Shown piece by piece: positions 40,459 to 49,591 of a DNA stretch of 64,000 nt. Below the pieces are notes generated by a model, which was given only the letters and a program-made list of their open reading frames with translations, did not search any database and was not told the origin of the DNA. Source of the stretch: CAWDXG01 sp963822115 (lineage in GTDB: Bacteria; Myxococcota_A; Polyangia; Polyangiales; Polyangiaceae); contig CAWGGM010000020.1 in the NCBI GenBank assembly GCA_963822115.1, positions 1-64,000 of the forward strand, read 5' to 3'. The position numbers were made by a program, and so were the translations under genes. Position 1 is the stretch's first letter, and every line of letters begins with the position of its first letter.

Positions 40459-42308
40459 GCGTGATGTGCTCCTTCCGTCGCAGTCGGTCCCGGCGCGGGT
40501 GGTGGCAGGAGCGGCCGGAACTGGCGCCCCTCGCCCTTGAGAAAGCGCACGAAGAACTCGAACAGCACCAGGCGCGTGGTCTGGATGGACACGACCAGCC
40601 CTTCGAGCAGCAGCGTGAAGGCGTTGCCGACGATCAGCACCGCGACGGTGCCGGCGTGGCTTCCAGTCGCGTGCGACAGGCCGACGATGGCCGTGGACAG
40701 GCCAGCATGCGCCAGCGCGAACGCGCCGACGCGCGCGAACGACACCGTGTTGACGAACAGCTGCAGCGTGCGCTCGATCAGATGACCGGCGGCGGAGGCC
40801 GCAGTCGCCAGGCGCGCCGTGCGGGCCACTGCGCCGCTGCCCGCCACGTGCCAGACCACGCCGCCGAGCGCGATCCACAGCGAGCGGCGATCGAGGATCA
40901 CGCCCAGCAGCCCCAGGTAGATCGCGATCAGCGCCGCGTCCGTGGCCAGCCACGACAGCAGGCGGCGCTGCCAGTGCGCCTGGACACCGCCGAGCGCGAG
41001 CCCGAGCAGCAGGATGGCTGCGCCGCCGAGCAGCGATGCCACCAGGATGCCCAGCGGATCGGACAGCGGGTGCACCCACAGTGCCGGCAGCACGTCGTGC
41101 CGCGCGAACACTCCGCCGAACAGCACCCCGAAGAACATCGCCGCGATGCCGCCCGGGATCAGCAATTTCAGCACCGGCATGCGCCTTTGCAGCAGGAGCC
41201 CGGCGATCAGCAGCACCAGGCCCTGGCCCACATCGCCGAACATGAACCCGAACAAGAGCGGCGCGATCACCGCCAAGAGCGGGCTCGGATCCGTCTCGTG
41301 CTGGGCCGGCGTACCCAGCATCCCCGCGAATGCCTCGAACGGCTTCACCCAGCGCGGGTTTTCCAGCACGATCGGCGGCGCGCGATCGCGCGGCGCGGCG
41401 GGGAAGTGGATCAGCGCGTCGAGCCCGCTCTCGGCGAGCACGCGCCTGAGCGTCGCTCCGGTCCTGTCGCTGGTCCAGCCGGTCACGACCGCGAAGTGCC
41501 GGGTCTGGGGCAGCCGCGGCACGTTTGCCAAGAACCAGCGCAGCCGGTGCAGATCGGCCAGCGCGGTGCCGAGCTCGTGTGCGGTGTGGCTCTCGACGAG
41601 CTCGACGCGGGCGGCCGCTTCCGCGGCGTCGAGCTCGTCGAGCCGGCTCTCCAGCAGAGACAACGACGCGGCAACCGACGGCTCGAGCCAGTCCGGCAGC
41701 TCCAGCGGGCGGGCCTTGGCCGCGATCAGGGTCCGCTCCAGCTCCTCCGCCGCTTCGTTGGAGTCGACCAGCAGCGCGAAGCTGTGCTCGTCGCCTTCGA
41801 TGCGGCGCACGAGCCGACCCTCGGCGAGCTCGAGCCGGCGCGCTCGCTGTCGCGGCAGCACGTACAGCCGCGTGGTCAGGCTGGGACCGACATGCCGCAG
41901 CTTGTCGAAGTCGGGGAAGTCGTCGCCCGCTGCGGACAGTAGCTCGTACAGCAGCGTGAGCGACGCCCGCTCGCTCGCGACGCGCTCGAGCCGCGCGATG
42001 ACCGGATCGGCTTCCACGCTCCACGCGCGCACATGCTCGAGCGCCCGACCGACCACCTCGGCGGGCGCACCGGGCATGCCCAGCGTGTGGCTCTCGTCCT
42101 TGGGCCAGTACGGGTGGTAGCGGCGCGCCAGGCGATCGTAGTCGTCGAGCTGGCTGCGCAGCTCGGGCGACGGGCTGATCTCGCCGGTCTCATGCTCGCC
42201 CTCGACCTGCACCACGCCGGAGCGCGCCAGCACCTCAGCCAGTCGGCTCAGGTCGTCGCGCGCGGCGAGGGCTTCGAACCACTGCGCGGGCTGGGGCTTC
42301 AGACCCAT
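40455..42308 (-). CDS. ntpI: V/A-type ATP synthase subunit I (a subunit)
   Basis: A 617-residue protein from ATG 42308. Residues 1-340 are a long cytoplasmic coiled-coil stator region (HVGPSLTTRLYVLPRQRARR, LHRLRWFLANVPRLPQTRHF), and residues 350-600 carry seven or so membrane helices (PLLFGFMFGDVGQGLVLLIA, LKLLIPGGIAAMFFGVLFGG, TLQLFVNTVSFARVGAFALA). FGFMFGD.G.G and NT.SF.R are the family signatures, including the essential Arg of the ion channel. Intact. It overlaps the C-type gene by 10 bases. Confidence 0.88.
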   Translation of the reverse strand: MGLKPQPAQWFEALAARDDLSRLAEVLARSGVVQVEGEHETGEISPSPELRSQLDDYDRLARRYHPYWPKDESHTLGMPGAPAEVVGRALEHVRAWSVEADPVIARLERVASERASLTLLYELLSAAGDDFPDFDKLRHVGPSLTTRLYVLPRQRARRLELAEGRLVRRIEGDEHSFALLVDSNEAAEELERTLIAAKARPLELPDWLEPSVAASLSLLESRLDELDAAEAAARVELVESHTAHELGTALADLHRLRWFLANVPRLPQTRHFAVVTGWTSDRTGATLRRVLAESGLDALIHFPAAPRDRAPPIVLENPRWVKPFEAFAGMLGTPAQHETDPSPLLAVIAPLLFGFMFGDVGQGLVLLIAGLLLQRRMPVLKLLIPGGIAAMFFGVLFGGVFARHDVLPALWVHPLSDPLGILVASLLGGAAILLLGLALGGVQAHWQRRLLSWLATDAALIAIYLGLLGVILDRRSLWIALGGVVWHVAGSGAVARTARLATAASAAGHLIERTLQLFVNTVSFARVGAFALAHAGLSTAIVGLSHATGSHAGTVAVLIVGNAFTLLLEGLVVSIQTTRLVLFEFFVRFLKGEGRQFRPLLPPPAPGPTATEGAHHA

Positions 42309-42919
42309 GACGCCTCGCTTTCCACGTCGGAAAACAGCAGGCGGCGCAGCACCGCACCGCGCAGGCGCTCCAGATCGAGCGCGGTCAGCGCCAGGTGACA
42401 GAGCGCAGCGACCGGCTCGCGTGTGTGCCGGCGGAACAGTCGCGAGAGCTTCTGGTCCAGCTCGTCGCGCAGCCCCCAGCCGTCTTCCTCCAGGTTCGCG
42501 CTCTGCATGCGTTCACGGTGCTCGTCGAGCAGAGCGGTCAGCGCGCCCAGCGCGGCGCGGCGGTCGGGTGACGCGTGCGGCCAGCTCGCGCGCCAGGCGT
42601 CCGTGTCGCCGTCGCGTCCGCCCGGGAAAGGCAGCTCGCCGCTCCAGCGCACCGCGGGCTGCCAGGGCGGCGGCAGCCACGACGCCACTTCCTCGGCGTG
42701 GCGCCGGAACGCGCCGGCGAGAGCGCGCTCGACGCGCTGCGGGGATTGGTCCGGATGCAGCTCCGCGACCCACGGTGAAAGGCCGCTGCGTCCGCAGGCT
42801 TCGAGGAAGTGCTCGAGGCTGGCGCTGGCGTGCAGGCGCCGCCAGGTGACGCCGTCCGGACGCGCGCCGTGGCGCGCCTGGAGTCGCGCCTGGGCGTACT
42901 CGAAGCCCGAGATGCTCAC
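42299..42919 (-). CDS. V/A-type ATP synthase subunit C-like protein
   Basis: A 206-residue protein from GTG 42919. ISGFEYAQARLQARHGARPD, FLEACGRSGLSPWVAELHPD, HREPVAALCHLALTALDLER, with RLRGAVLRRLLF near the end. Subunit C (the cup joining rotor and proteolipid ring) has this kind of Y..AR....Y pattern and helical makeup, but it is usually about 330-350 residues; this one is shorter. The call depends strongly on its operon position between G/H and I. It overlaps the G/H gene by GTGA. Confidence 0.6.
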   Translation of the reverse strand: MSISGFEYAQARLQARHGARPDGVTWRRLHASASLEHFLEACGRSGLSPWVAELHPDQSPQRVERALAGAFRRHAEEVASWLPPPWQPAVRWSGELPFPGGRDGDTDAWRASWPHASPDRRAALGALTALLDEHRERMQSANLEEDGWGLRDELDQKLSRLFRRHTREPVAALCHLALTALDLERLRGAVLRRLLFSDVESEASWV

Positions 42920-43299
42920 GCCTCGTCCTCCCCGAGCAGCCAGGCGGCGACGCGCGCCGCGGCGCGGTCCACGCGACCCGGGTCCGACAGGCTCTGCTGC
43001 GACTCGCGCGCCCGGTCCTCGTGCGCGGCGTACAGCTCCTCGACGGCACTGTCCGAAAGCGCCGCGGAGCGCGCGTGGACGCGCCGGATGCGCTCGTCGG
43101 CGCGTTCGCCGATGCGACGCGCGTGGTCGCGCGCCTCGCTCAGGATGCGCTCGGCCTCGGCTTCGGCTTCCGTTACGGCACGTTCGGCCGCGCGCTCGGC
43201 GTCCAGCACGGTCTCGATCGCCTGGGTGTCGCTCGTCCGCTGCTGGCGTGCCTGCGCAGCCGGTTGTTCTGCCCTCTCCGTGTGTCCCCGCAGTGCCAC
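42916..43299 (-). CDS. V/A-type ATP synthase subunit G/H-like coiled coil
   Basis: A 127-residue, highly charged helical protein, first gene of the operon. IETVLDAERAAERAVTEAEA, EAERILSEARDHARRIGERA, DERIRRVHAR show the heptad-like Ala/Glu/Arg pattern of the peripheral stalk subunit (G in bacteria, H in archaea-type naming), which pairs with E. The start at 43299 (ATG) is taken as annotated; an internal Met could also be used. Confidence 0.6.
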   Translation of the reverse strand: MALRGHTERAEQPAAQARQQRTSDTQAIETVLDAERAAERAVTEAEAEAERILSEARDHARRIGERADERIRRVHARSAALSDSAVEELYAAHEDRARESQQSLSDPGRVDRAAARVAAWLLGEDEA

Positions 43300-43583
43300 G
43301 GCACCCTACGGAAAGGGCAGCAACGTCCGTGCCGGCCCTGGATTCGCCTGTTGCCAGTTTGGCGACTTCGATCGCGCAGGGATTGCCGCGGCGTGTTGCA
43401 GCCATGCAAGCGGTGCGGAGCCGCTAGCCGGCGCGCGTGGGGCACGAGGGGCAAAGTGCCACAGGTTGAAGCGCAACCTATCCAACTGTCAGGGAGTTTT
43501 CACCGAGCGGTCCGCGCGTCTGCATGCCGGGCACGCGCGATGCACCCGACAGCCCGGGCACAATCGCATCTGGAGGGGATCCC
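43300..43583. promoter_or_regulatory. Divergent promoter region between ATPase and hydrogenase operons
   Basis: 284 bases with no gene. It contains an inverted repeat AGGTTG-AAGCG-CAACCT near 43464-43480. I could not support a sigma54 site (the GG-GC spacing near 43440 is 8, not 10) or a clear sigma70 pair. Confidence 0.4.
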
Positions 43584-44777
43584 ATGGCGCGACAGCAGAG
43601 TTGGCTGGACGCAGCGCTTGCAAGTCGGCGTTTGACGCGTCGCGACTTCGTCGAGTTCTGTGGAATGATGGCCGCGATGTTCGGCCTGCCGGCGACGGCA
43701 GCAGCGGAGATCGCCGGCAAGGTCGAGAAGTCGCACAAGCCCTCGTTGGTCTGGCTGGAATTCCAGGATTGCGCAGGGAATACCGAGTCTTTCCTGCGCG
43801 CGAGCAAGCCCAGCGTCGCCGAGGTGATCCTCGACACGGTTAGCGTCGACTATCACGAGACGATCATGGCCGCGGCGGGGCACCAGGCCGAAGCGGCGCT
43901 GGAGGGCACGGTCAAGCAGAAGAAGGGCAACTATATCGCCGTCATTGAAGGCTCGATCCCCACCGGGGCCGGCGGCATCTACTGCACCGTGGGCGGCAAG
44001 AGCGCCCTGCAGATGGCGCGCGACGTGTGCGAGAACGCCGCGGCGACCATCGCCATCGGAACCTGCGCTGCGTTCGGCGGCATTCCCGCCGCGGCGCCCA
44101 ATCCGACCGGCGCGCTGGGCGTGGCCGACGCTGTGCCCAACGTGAAGAACCTCATCAACCTGTCGGCCTGTCCGGCCAACGTGGAAAACCTCACTGCGCT
44201 GCTGGTCTACTACCTGAGCTTCAAGCACTGGCCGCCGGTGGACGAGCATCGCCGTCCGCTATTTGCCTACGGAAAGTCGATTCACGACAACTGCGAGCGG
44301 CGCGCGCATTTCGATGCGGGCCAGTACGTCGAGCACTGGGGCGACGAGGGTCACCGCGCCGGCTACTGCCTGTACAAGATGGGGTGCAAGGGCCCCGTCA
44401 CCTTCCAGAACTGTCCCGTGGTGCGCTGGAACGAGGCGACCAATTGGCCGATCGGTTGCGGACATCCGTGTATTGGTTGTGCGGAGCCCGACTTCTGGGA
44501 TCGGATGACGCCGTTCTATGCCCATCTGTCCGGCATTCCCGGCTTCGGTCTTGCCACACCCATAGACAAGGTGGGGCTGGTCGCGGCAGCGGGAGTTGGC
44601 GTCGCGTTCGGCGCCCACGGGATCATTGCTGCTTCGCGGCTGGCTGCGAAGAAACGCGCGGCGCGCAAGGCCAAGGGTGCTCCGCCCGCCAAGGGATCAG
44701 GCAAGCCCGAAAAGCCCGAAAAACCCGCCACTCCGCCGTCCGGCAAGCTCGAGCCGCAGAAAGGAGGCGCCGAGTGA
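43584..44777 (+). CDS. hyaA: [NiFe] hydrogenase small subunit, Tat-exported
   Basis: A 397-residue protein; ATG 43584 has GGAGGGG upstream. The Tat signal is LTRRDFVEFCGMMAAMFGLP. The body reads LVWLEFQDCAGNTESFLRAS, where the proximal cluster motif is C-A-G-N instead of C-x-x-C. Next come VIEGSIPTGAGGIYCTVGGK, AIGTCAAFGGIPAAAPNPTG, NLSACPANVENL, CERRAHFDAGQYVEHWGDEG and GYCLYKMGCKGPVTFQNCPV, GCGHPCIGCAEPDFWD, giving the medial and distal cluster Cys. A C-terminal hydrophobic anchor (KVGLVAAAGVGVAFGAHGII) and a Lys/Pro tail follow. Membrane-bound uptake hydrogenases of group 1 have this layout. Confidence 0.93.
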   Translation: MARQQSWLDAALASRRLTRRDFVEFCGMMAAMFGLPATAAAEIAGKVEKSHKPSLVWLEFQDCAGNTESFLRASKPSVAEVILDTVSVDYHETIMAAAGHQAEAALEGTVKQKKGNYIAVIEGSIPTGAGGIYCTVGGKSALQMARDVCENAAATIAIGTCAAFGGIPAAAPNPTGALGVADAVPNVKNLINLSACPANVENLTALLVYYLSFKHWPPVDEHRRPLFAYGKSIHDNCERRAHFDAGQYVEHWGDEGHRAGYCLYKMGCKGPVTFQNCPVVRWNEATNWPIGCGHPCIGCAEPDFWDRMTPFYAHLSGIPGFGLATPIDKVGLVAAAGVGVAFGAHGIIAASRLAAKKRAARKAKGAPPAKGSGKPEKPEKPATPPSGKLEPQKGGAE

Positions 44778-46481
44778 CACACGTCGTCGTCGATCCGGTC
44801 ACCCGCATCGAAGGTCATCTACGCATCGAGGCGGAAGTCGATCAGGGCGCCGTCAAGGACGCGTGGTCGTCCTCGACCATGTTCCGCGGTATCGAGATAA
44901 TCCTCAAGGGGCGCGACCCGCGCGACGCCTGGGTGTTCACGCAGCGCATCTGCGGCGTGTGCACGACGGTGCACGCGATCGCCTCCGTGCGCGCCGTCGA
45001 GAATGCCGTGGGGTCGAAGCCGCCGCCGAACGCGCGCCTGCTGCGCAACCTCATCATGGCCTCGCAGATGGTGCAGGACCATGTGATCCACTTCTACCAC
45101 CTGCACGCGCTCGACTGGGTCGACATCGTCTCGGCGCTCAAGGCCGACCCGTGGCAGACCGCCAAGCTCGCGCAGTCGATCTCGGACTGGCCGATGTCGA
45201 GCACGAAGTACTTCGCGGGCGTGCGCGACAAGATCCAGAGCTTCGTCAACGGCGGACAGCTCGGGCCGTTCGCCAACGCGTACTGGGGCCACAGTGCCTA
45301 CAAGCTGCCGCCGGAGGCCAACCTGCTGGCGGTCGCGCACTACCTCCAGGCGCTTGACTGGCAGCGCGAGTTCATCCGCATCCACGCCGTCTTGGGCGGC
45401 AAGAACCCGCATCTGCAGAGCTTCCTGGTGGGCGGCATGGCGACGCCGGTCGATCCCGACCAGCAGGCCTCGCTCAATATGGGAACGGTCGCCAAGCTCT
45501 CCGAGATCATCAAGAAGGGCCGTGAGTTCGTGCGCCAGCGTGTACATCCCGGACGTGCTGGCCGTCGCCTCGTTCTACAAGGATTGGGCCGGCTACGGCC
45601 AGGGCGTCGGCAACTACCTGGTGTACGGCGAGTACCCGGAGGACGACAGCGACACCCCGAAGCAGTTCCTGCCCTCGGGCGTCATCCGCAACAAGCAGAT
45701 CACCAAGGTCGAGAACTTCGATCCGACCAAGATCACCGAGTACGTCAAACACTCCTGGTACGACTACAGCGGCGGCGACGGCAAAGGCCTGCACCCGTCG
45801 AAGGGCGAGACCAAGCCGAACTACACCGGCCCCAAGCCGCCCTACGAGCGGCTGGACACCAATGCCAAGTACAGCTGGCTGAAGTCGCCGCGCTACGACA
45901 ACCAGGCGATGGAGGTGGGGCCGCTTGCGCGCATGCTGGTTGCCTACGGACGGGGCCACAAGCAGGTCAAGCCCATGGTCGACAGCGTGCTGTCGCACCT
46001 GGGCGTCGGTCCCGAGGCGCTGTTCTCCACGCTCGGTCGCATCGCGGCGCGCGCCGTGGAGACGCAGGTGCTCGTCGACCACATGGGCGGCTGGGTACAG
46101 GAGCTCGCCACCAACATGGACCGCCGCGAGCTGCGTATCGCGGACAACTCCAAGTGGGATCCGTCGACCTGGCCAGCCGAGGCCACGGGAGCGGGCTTCC
46201 ACGAGGCGCCGCGCGGTGCGCTGGGCCACTGGGTGCACATCAAGAACGGCAGGATCGAGAACTACCAATGCGTCGTACCGAGCACCTGGAACGCCGGGCC
46301 GCGCGACGCCGCCGGCAAGCCGGGGCCCTACGAGGCCGCGCTGCTCGGCACGCCCATCGCCGACCCCAAGCAGCCGCTGGAGATCCTCAGAACGGTGCAC
46401 TCGTTCGATCCGTGCATGGCCTGCGGCGTGCACGTCGTCGATCCCGAAGGCGGCGAGATCATCAAGGTGAGGGCGAGATGA
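44774..46481 (+). CDS. hyaB: [NiFe] hydrogenase large subunit, one frameshift
   Basis: Starts at GTG 44774, overlapping hyaA by GTGA: MTHVVVDPVTRIEGHLRIEA. The L1 motif is FTQRICGVCTTVHA, and the L2 motif HSFDPCMACGVHVVDPEG, together the four Cys that hold the NiFe site. PYEAALLGTPIADPKQPLEI is group 1-like. A single inserted base near 45539 (CAGCGTGTAC for CAGGTGTAC) breaks the frame between EFVRQ and VYIPDVLAVASFYKDWAGYG; both halves are intact, so this is almost certainly a sequencing error. The C-terminus after the last His (HVVDPEGGEIIKVRAR) is the peptide removed by the HyaD-type protease. Confidence 0.92.
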
Positions 46482-47272
46482 CGACCGCCGACCTGCCCGG
46501 CGGGTCCCCCGCCGACAAGATGGCCCCTCCCGAGGAAGTCGGCGAGTTCGCGGAAGAGGAGCCGCGGCTCAGGGTGCGCGTCTGGGACCGGGTCGTGCGC
46601 ACGACGCACTGGCTGATCGCGCTGTCGCTGCTGTCGCTCGCCATCACCGGCATCTACATCGGCAAGCCGTACATCGTCGTGCCGGGCCCGGCTGGCCAGC
46701 ACTTCGTGATGGGCTGGATGAAGGTGATCCACTTCTACTCGGCCATCGTGTTCACGCTGGCCGTGCTCTCGCGCATCCTGTGGATGTTCGTGGGGCCGCG
46801 CCGGGCGCGCTGGTGGAACTTCATCCCGACGACGAGGGCCCGCTGGCGCGACCTGATTGGCACGTTCCGCTTCTACACGTTCCTGAAAGTGGACCCACCG
46901 CCCGCCGTCGGGCACAACGCCCTGGCGGGCTTCGCCTATGCCTTCGTGTTCCTGTTGTACCTGGTGATGATCGTGACGGGGCTCGCGATGTACTCCGTCA
47001 ACGCCAACGTCCACTCGGTGATGCGCTGGTTCTCGTTCATGGTGCCGGTGTTCGGTGGGCTGCAGATGGCGCGCTGGATCCACCACGTGGTGATGTGGCT
47101 GCTCATCGGCTTCTTCGTGCACCACCTGTACAGCGCCATCTACATGGCCATTGTCGACAAGACGGGCGTCATCGATTCGATGTTCTCGGGCAACAAGTGG
47201 ATTTCCCGTTCGCTCATCAACAAGGATCGCGAGGCCCAGCGCAACTTCGATGACCGGGGCACCCATGAGTGA
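46478..47272 (+). CDS. hyaC: Hydrogenase-associated cytochrome b subunit
   Basis: A 264-residue membrane protein from ATG 46478 (ATGA overlap with hyaB). An acidic N-terminus of about 30 residues precedes VRVWDRVVRTTHWLIALSLL, VIHFYSAIVFTLAVLSRILW, HNALAGFAYAFVFLLYLVMI and ARWIHHVVMWLLIGFFVHHL. Four helices with the haem-binding His in WLIAL, HFYSA and HHV/HHL are those of the HyaC/HupC family, which passes electrons from the small subunit to quinones. No frameshift. Confidence 0.9.
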   Translation: MTTADLPGGSPADKMAPPEEVGEFAEEEPRLRVRVWDRVVRTTHWLIALSLLSLAITGIYIGKPYIVVPGPAGQHFVMGWMKVIHFYSAIVFTLAVLSRILWMFVGPRRARWWNFIPTTRARWRDLIGTFRFYTFLKVDPPPAVGHNALAGFAYAFVFLLYLVMIVTGLAMYSVNANVHSVMRWFSFMVPVFGGLQMARWIHHVVMWLLIGFFVHHLYSAIYMAIVDKTGVIDSMFSGNKWISRSLINKDREAQRNFDDRGTHE

Positions 47273-47819
47273 GCGCATCCCGCTCCTGGTGCTCGGCCTG
47301 GGCAACGTGCTCCTGGGCGACGACGGGGCGGGAGTCACGGCGGTGGACTATCTCGCGCACCACTACGCCGTTCCCGACGGCGCGTATCTGCTCGACGGCG
47401 GCACACTGGGGCTGTCGCTGCTGCCACTTCTGACATCGGCGGAGCGCGCCATCCTGGTCGACGCGGTGGCCGCCGACGCGCCGGCAGGCTCGGTGGTGCG
47501 CTACTCGGGTGAAGACGTGGCGCACGCTTCGCTGCACCGCCTCTCGCCGCACCAGGTGGGCGTGGCGGATCTGCTCGACAACGCACGCCTCATCGACCGC
47601 TTGCCGAGCACGCTGCTGCTGGTTGGCGTGGTGCCCGAGCGCATCGAGCTCGAGGTGGGGCTTAGCCCGGACGTGGCGGCGAGCATCGACGAGCTGGCAC
47701 GGCAGGTGGTGCTGGAAGCCCGCCGGCTCGGGTTCCTGTTCGTGCCCGGAGAATCCCATGCGGCGGAGGTGGCTCTTGAGCGGAGCTCTTTCCATGTTGC
47801 TCGCCTGGCCCGCGTGTAG
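47265..47819 (+). CDS. hyaD: Hydrogenase maturation protease, HyaD/HupD family
   Basis: A 184-residue protein from ATG 47265, overlapping hyaC by 8 bases. LLVLGLGNVLLGDDGAGVTA, YLLDGGTLGLSLLPLLTSAE, ERAILVDAVAADAPAGSVVR and SPHQVGVADLLDNARL carry the Glu/Asp (GDDG) and His (PHQ) nickel-sensing residues. It cuts the C-terminal peptide off the large subunit after nickel insertion. The last 20 residues (EVALERSSFHVARLARV) overlap the cytochrome gene by 62 bases, so the true end may be earlier if an indel is present. Confidence 0.88.
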   Translation: MSERIPLLVLGLGNVLLGDDGAGVTAVDYLAHHYAVPDGAYLLDGGTLGLSLLPLLTSAERAILVDAVAADAPAGSVVRYSGEDVAHASLHRLSPHQVGVADLLDNARLIDRLPSTLLLVGVVPERIELEVGLSPDVAASIDELARQVVLEARRLGFLFVPGESHAAEVALERSSFHVARLARV

Positions 47820-48144
47820 TCAGGGCGAGCAGGACGCGGCGCTCCAGCAGCGACTGGACTCGCCGGCTGCGCGGCAGCAGGGCCGCGCAGTGTATCTTTC
47901 GCACTGCGCCCTGTGCCACGGCAAGCGCGCCGACGGGCACGGCGAGCGCCGCGAGGATCTGGTCGGCAAGCCCGCCGACTTCACCTCCAGCGCGTGGCGC
48001 AGGTCCGTCACGCCGGCCGAGGTGTTCGAGGTCATCACCCACGGCAAGCCGGGCACGTCCATGCCGTCCTGGGCCGCGCTGGACGCGGATCAGAGACGGG
48101 ATGTGGCGGCGTACGTGCTGTCGGTGAGCCGGCTGGGGCCCTGA
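47758..48144 (+). CDS. Exported c-type cytochrome
   Basis: A 128-residue protein from ATG 47758 with a signal peptide that looks lipoprotein-like (MRRRWLLSGALSMLLAWPAC). The haem site is YLSHCALCHGKRADGHGERR, with CxxCH, and the axial Met could be in KPGTSMPSWAALDADQRRDV. It belongs to the cytochrome c553/cbb3-type class of small monohaem proteins. A c-type cytochrome inside a hydrogenase operon suggests a second electron route from the enzyme, in addition to cytochrome b (inference). Confidence 0.85.
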   Translation: MRRRWLLSGALSMLLAWPACSQGEQDAALQQRLDSPAARQQGRAVYLSHCALCHGKRADGHGERREDLVGKPADFTSSAWRRSVTPAEVFEVITHGKPGTSMPSWAALDADQRRDVAAYVLSVSRLGP

Positions 48145-48155
48145 GGAGAGCGACC

Positions 48156-48452
48156 ATGTGTCTAGGCGTACCGGGCAAGGTGATCGAGATCGACGGCATG
48201 CTGGCGACCGTCGACTTTTTCGGCGTGCGGCGCGAAGTGCGCCTGGACGTGGTCGACGAGCCGGTCGCGCCGGGTGACTACATCCTGAACCACGTCGGCT
48301 ACGCCATCCGCCGCATTCCCGAAGCGCAGATCGAAGGCACGCTGTCCCTGTACGAGGAGCTCCTGGCCCTGGCCGACAGCGAGGATCTGATGGCGGGCGA
48401 CGTGCGCGGCGAGATGGACGCGGCGCCGGTGAAGGACGGGGAGGGGAGCTGA
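48156..48452 (+). CDS. hypC: Hydrogenase expression/formation protein HypC
   Basis: A 98-residue protein from ATG 48156 after GAGGAGAG. It begins MCLGVPGKVIEIDG, with the Cys2 that carries the Fe(CN)2CO precursor between HypD and the large subunit. YILNHVGYAIRRIPEAQ is the family core. It overlaps hypD by one base (TGATG). Confidence 0.93.
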   Translation: MCLGVPGKVIEIDGMLATVDFFGVRREVRLDVVDEPVAPGDYILNHVGYAIRRIPEAQIEGTLSLYEELLALADSEDLMAGDVRGEMDAAPVKDGEGS

Positions 48453-49591
48453 TGGCGTCCTTCGACGTCGACGTGCGCCAGCTCAAGTATCGCGATCCGG
48501 TGCGGGCCCGCGCGCTGACCGAGGCCATGCAGCGCCTGGTCGGCGAGATCGGCCATAGCCCGGTCAGCGTGATGCACGTCTGCGGCAGCCACGAGCAGGC
48601 CATCGCCCGCTACGGCCTGCGTGCGAGCTTTCCCAAAGGGCTCGAGGTGTTCATGGGGCCGGGCTGTCCGGTGTGCATCACCGACCTGCCCGAGGTGGAC
48701 GAGGCTGTGGCCCTGGCCGAGCAGGGGGTGCGCGTCGCCACCTATGGCGACATGCTGCGCGTGCCCGGCACCGCGCGCTCGCTTGCGGACTCCAAGGCCG
48801 CCGGAGCGCCCGTGGAGGTCGTGTACAGCGTTGCGCAGGCCCTCGAGCTGGCCCAGCAGAGCAACGAGGAGCTGGTCTTCTTCGCCACCGGCTTCGAGAC
48901 CACGGCGGTGGCGACGGCAGCGGTGCTGCTCGGCAATCCGCCCGCCAACTTCTCGGTGCTCTCGGCGCACAAATACATCCCGCCCGTGATGGAGATCGTC
49001 GCGGAGATGCCGGAGACGCACGTCGAGGGCTTCCTCGCGGCCGGCCACGCGGCGACCATCACCGGTTGGGGGATCTTCGAGAAGTTCGTCGAGCGCCACA
49101 ACATCCCCGTCGTGGTGGCGGGCTTCGAGCCGCTCGACATCCTGGCCGGGCTGGTCGCGCTGCTGGAGCAGATCCGCGACGGCCGCGCCGCGGTCGAGAA
49201 CATGTATCCGCGCTGCGTGACGAAAGAGGGCAACGAGCCCGCCCAGAAGATGCTGTGGCAGGTGTTCCGCCCCATCGGCGGGCGCTGGCGCGGCATCGCG
49301 CACGTGCCGAACGGCAACCTCAGGCTGCGCGACGAGCTCGCCGCCTTCGACGCGCGCCGCCGCTTCGACATCGATCTGGCGCGTCTGTGGGAGTACGCGC
49401 CGCCTCGGATGGCCGAGCAGTGCATCTGCGGCGACATCATGGCGGGCATCGCTTCGCCGCACGACTGCAAGCTGTTCGGTCGCGAGTGCGTGCCGGATGC
49501 GCCTGTGGGCGCCTGCATGGTCAGCACCGAGGGCACCTGTCGCATCTGGCAGCAGTACGGCGGGCGGCCCGATCTGGGAGACGTGGCGTGA
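48452..49591 (+). CDS. hypD: Hydrogenase expression/formation protein HypD
   Basis: A 379-residue protein from ATG 48452. VSVMHVCGSHEQAIARYGLR, EVFMGPGCPVCITDLPEVDE, LVFFATGFETTAVATAAVLL, NFSVLSAHKYIPPVMEIV and QCICGDIMAGIASPHDCKLF, GRECVPDAPVGACMVSTEGT carry the conserved Cys for cyanide ligation and the 4Fe-4S cluster. HypD is the scaffold on which the Fe(CN)2CO unit is made with HypC. No frameshift. It overlaps hypE by GTGA. Confidence 0.94.
   Translation: MASFDVDVRQLKYRDPVRARALTEAMQRLVGEIGHSPVSVMHVCGSHEQAIARYGLRASFPKGLEVFMGPGCPVCITDLPEVDEAVALAEQGVRVATYGDMLRVPGTARSLADSKAAGAPVEVVYSVAQALELAQQSNEELVFFATGFETTAVATAAVLLGNPPANFSVLSAHKYIPPVMEIVAEMPETHVEGFLAAGHAATITGWGIFEKFVERHNIPVVVAGFEPLDILAGLVALLEQIRDGRAAVENMYPRCVTKEGNEPAQKMLWQVFRPIGGRWRGIAHVPNGNLRLRDELAAFDARRRFDIDLARLWEYAPPRMAEQCICGDIMAGIASPHDCKLFGRECVPDAPVGACMVSTEGTCRIWQQYGGRPDLGDVA

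Noticed and set aside
43430..43500. Sigma54 promoter for the hydrogenase operon
   Set aside because: The GGGGCACG...GC pair has 8 rather than 10 bases between the GG and GC elements.
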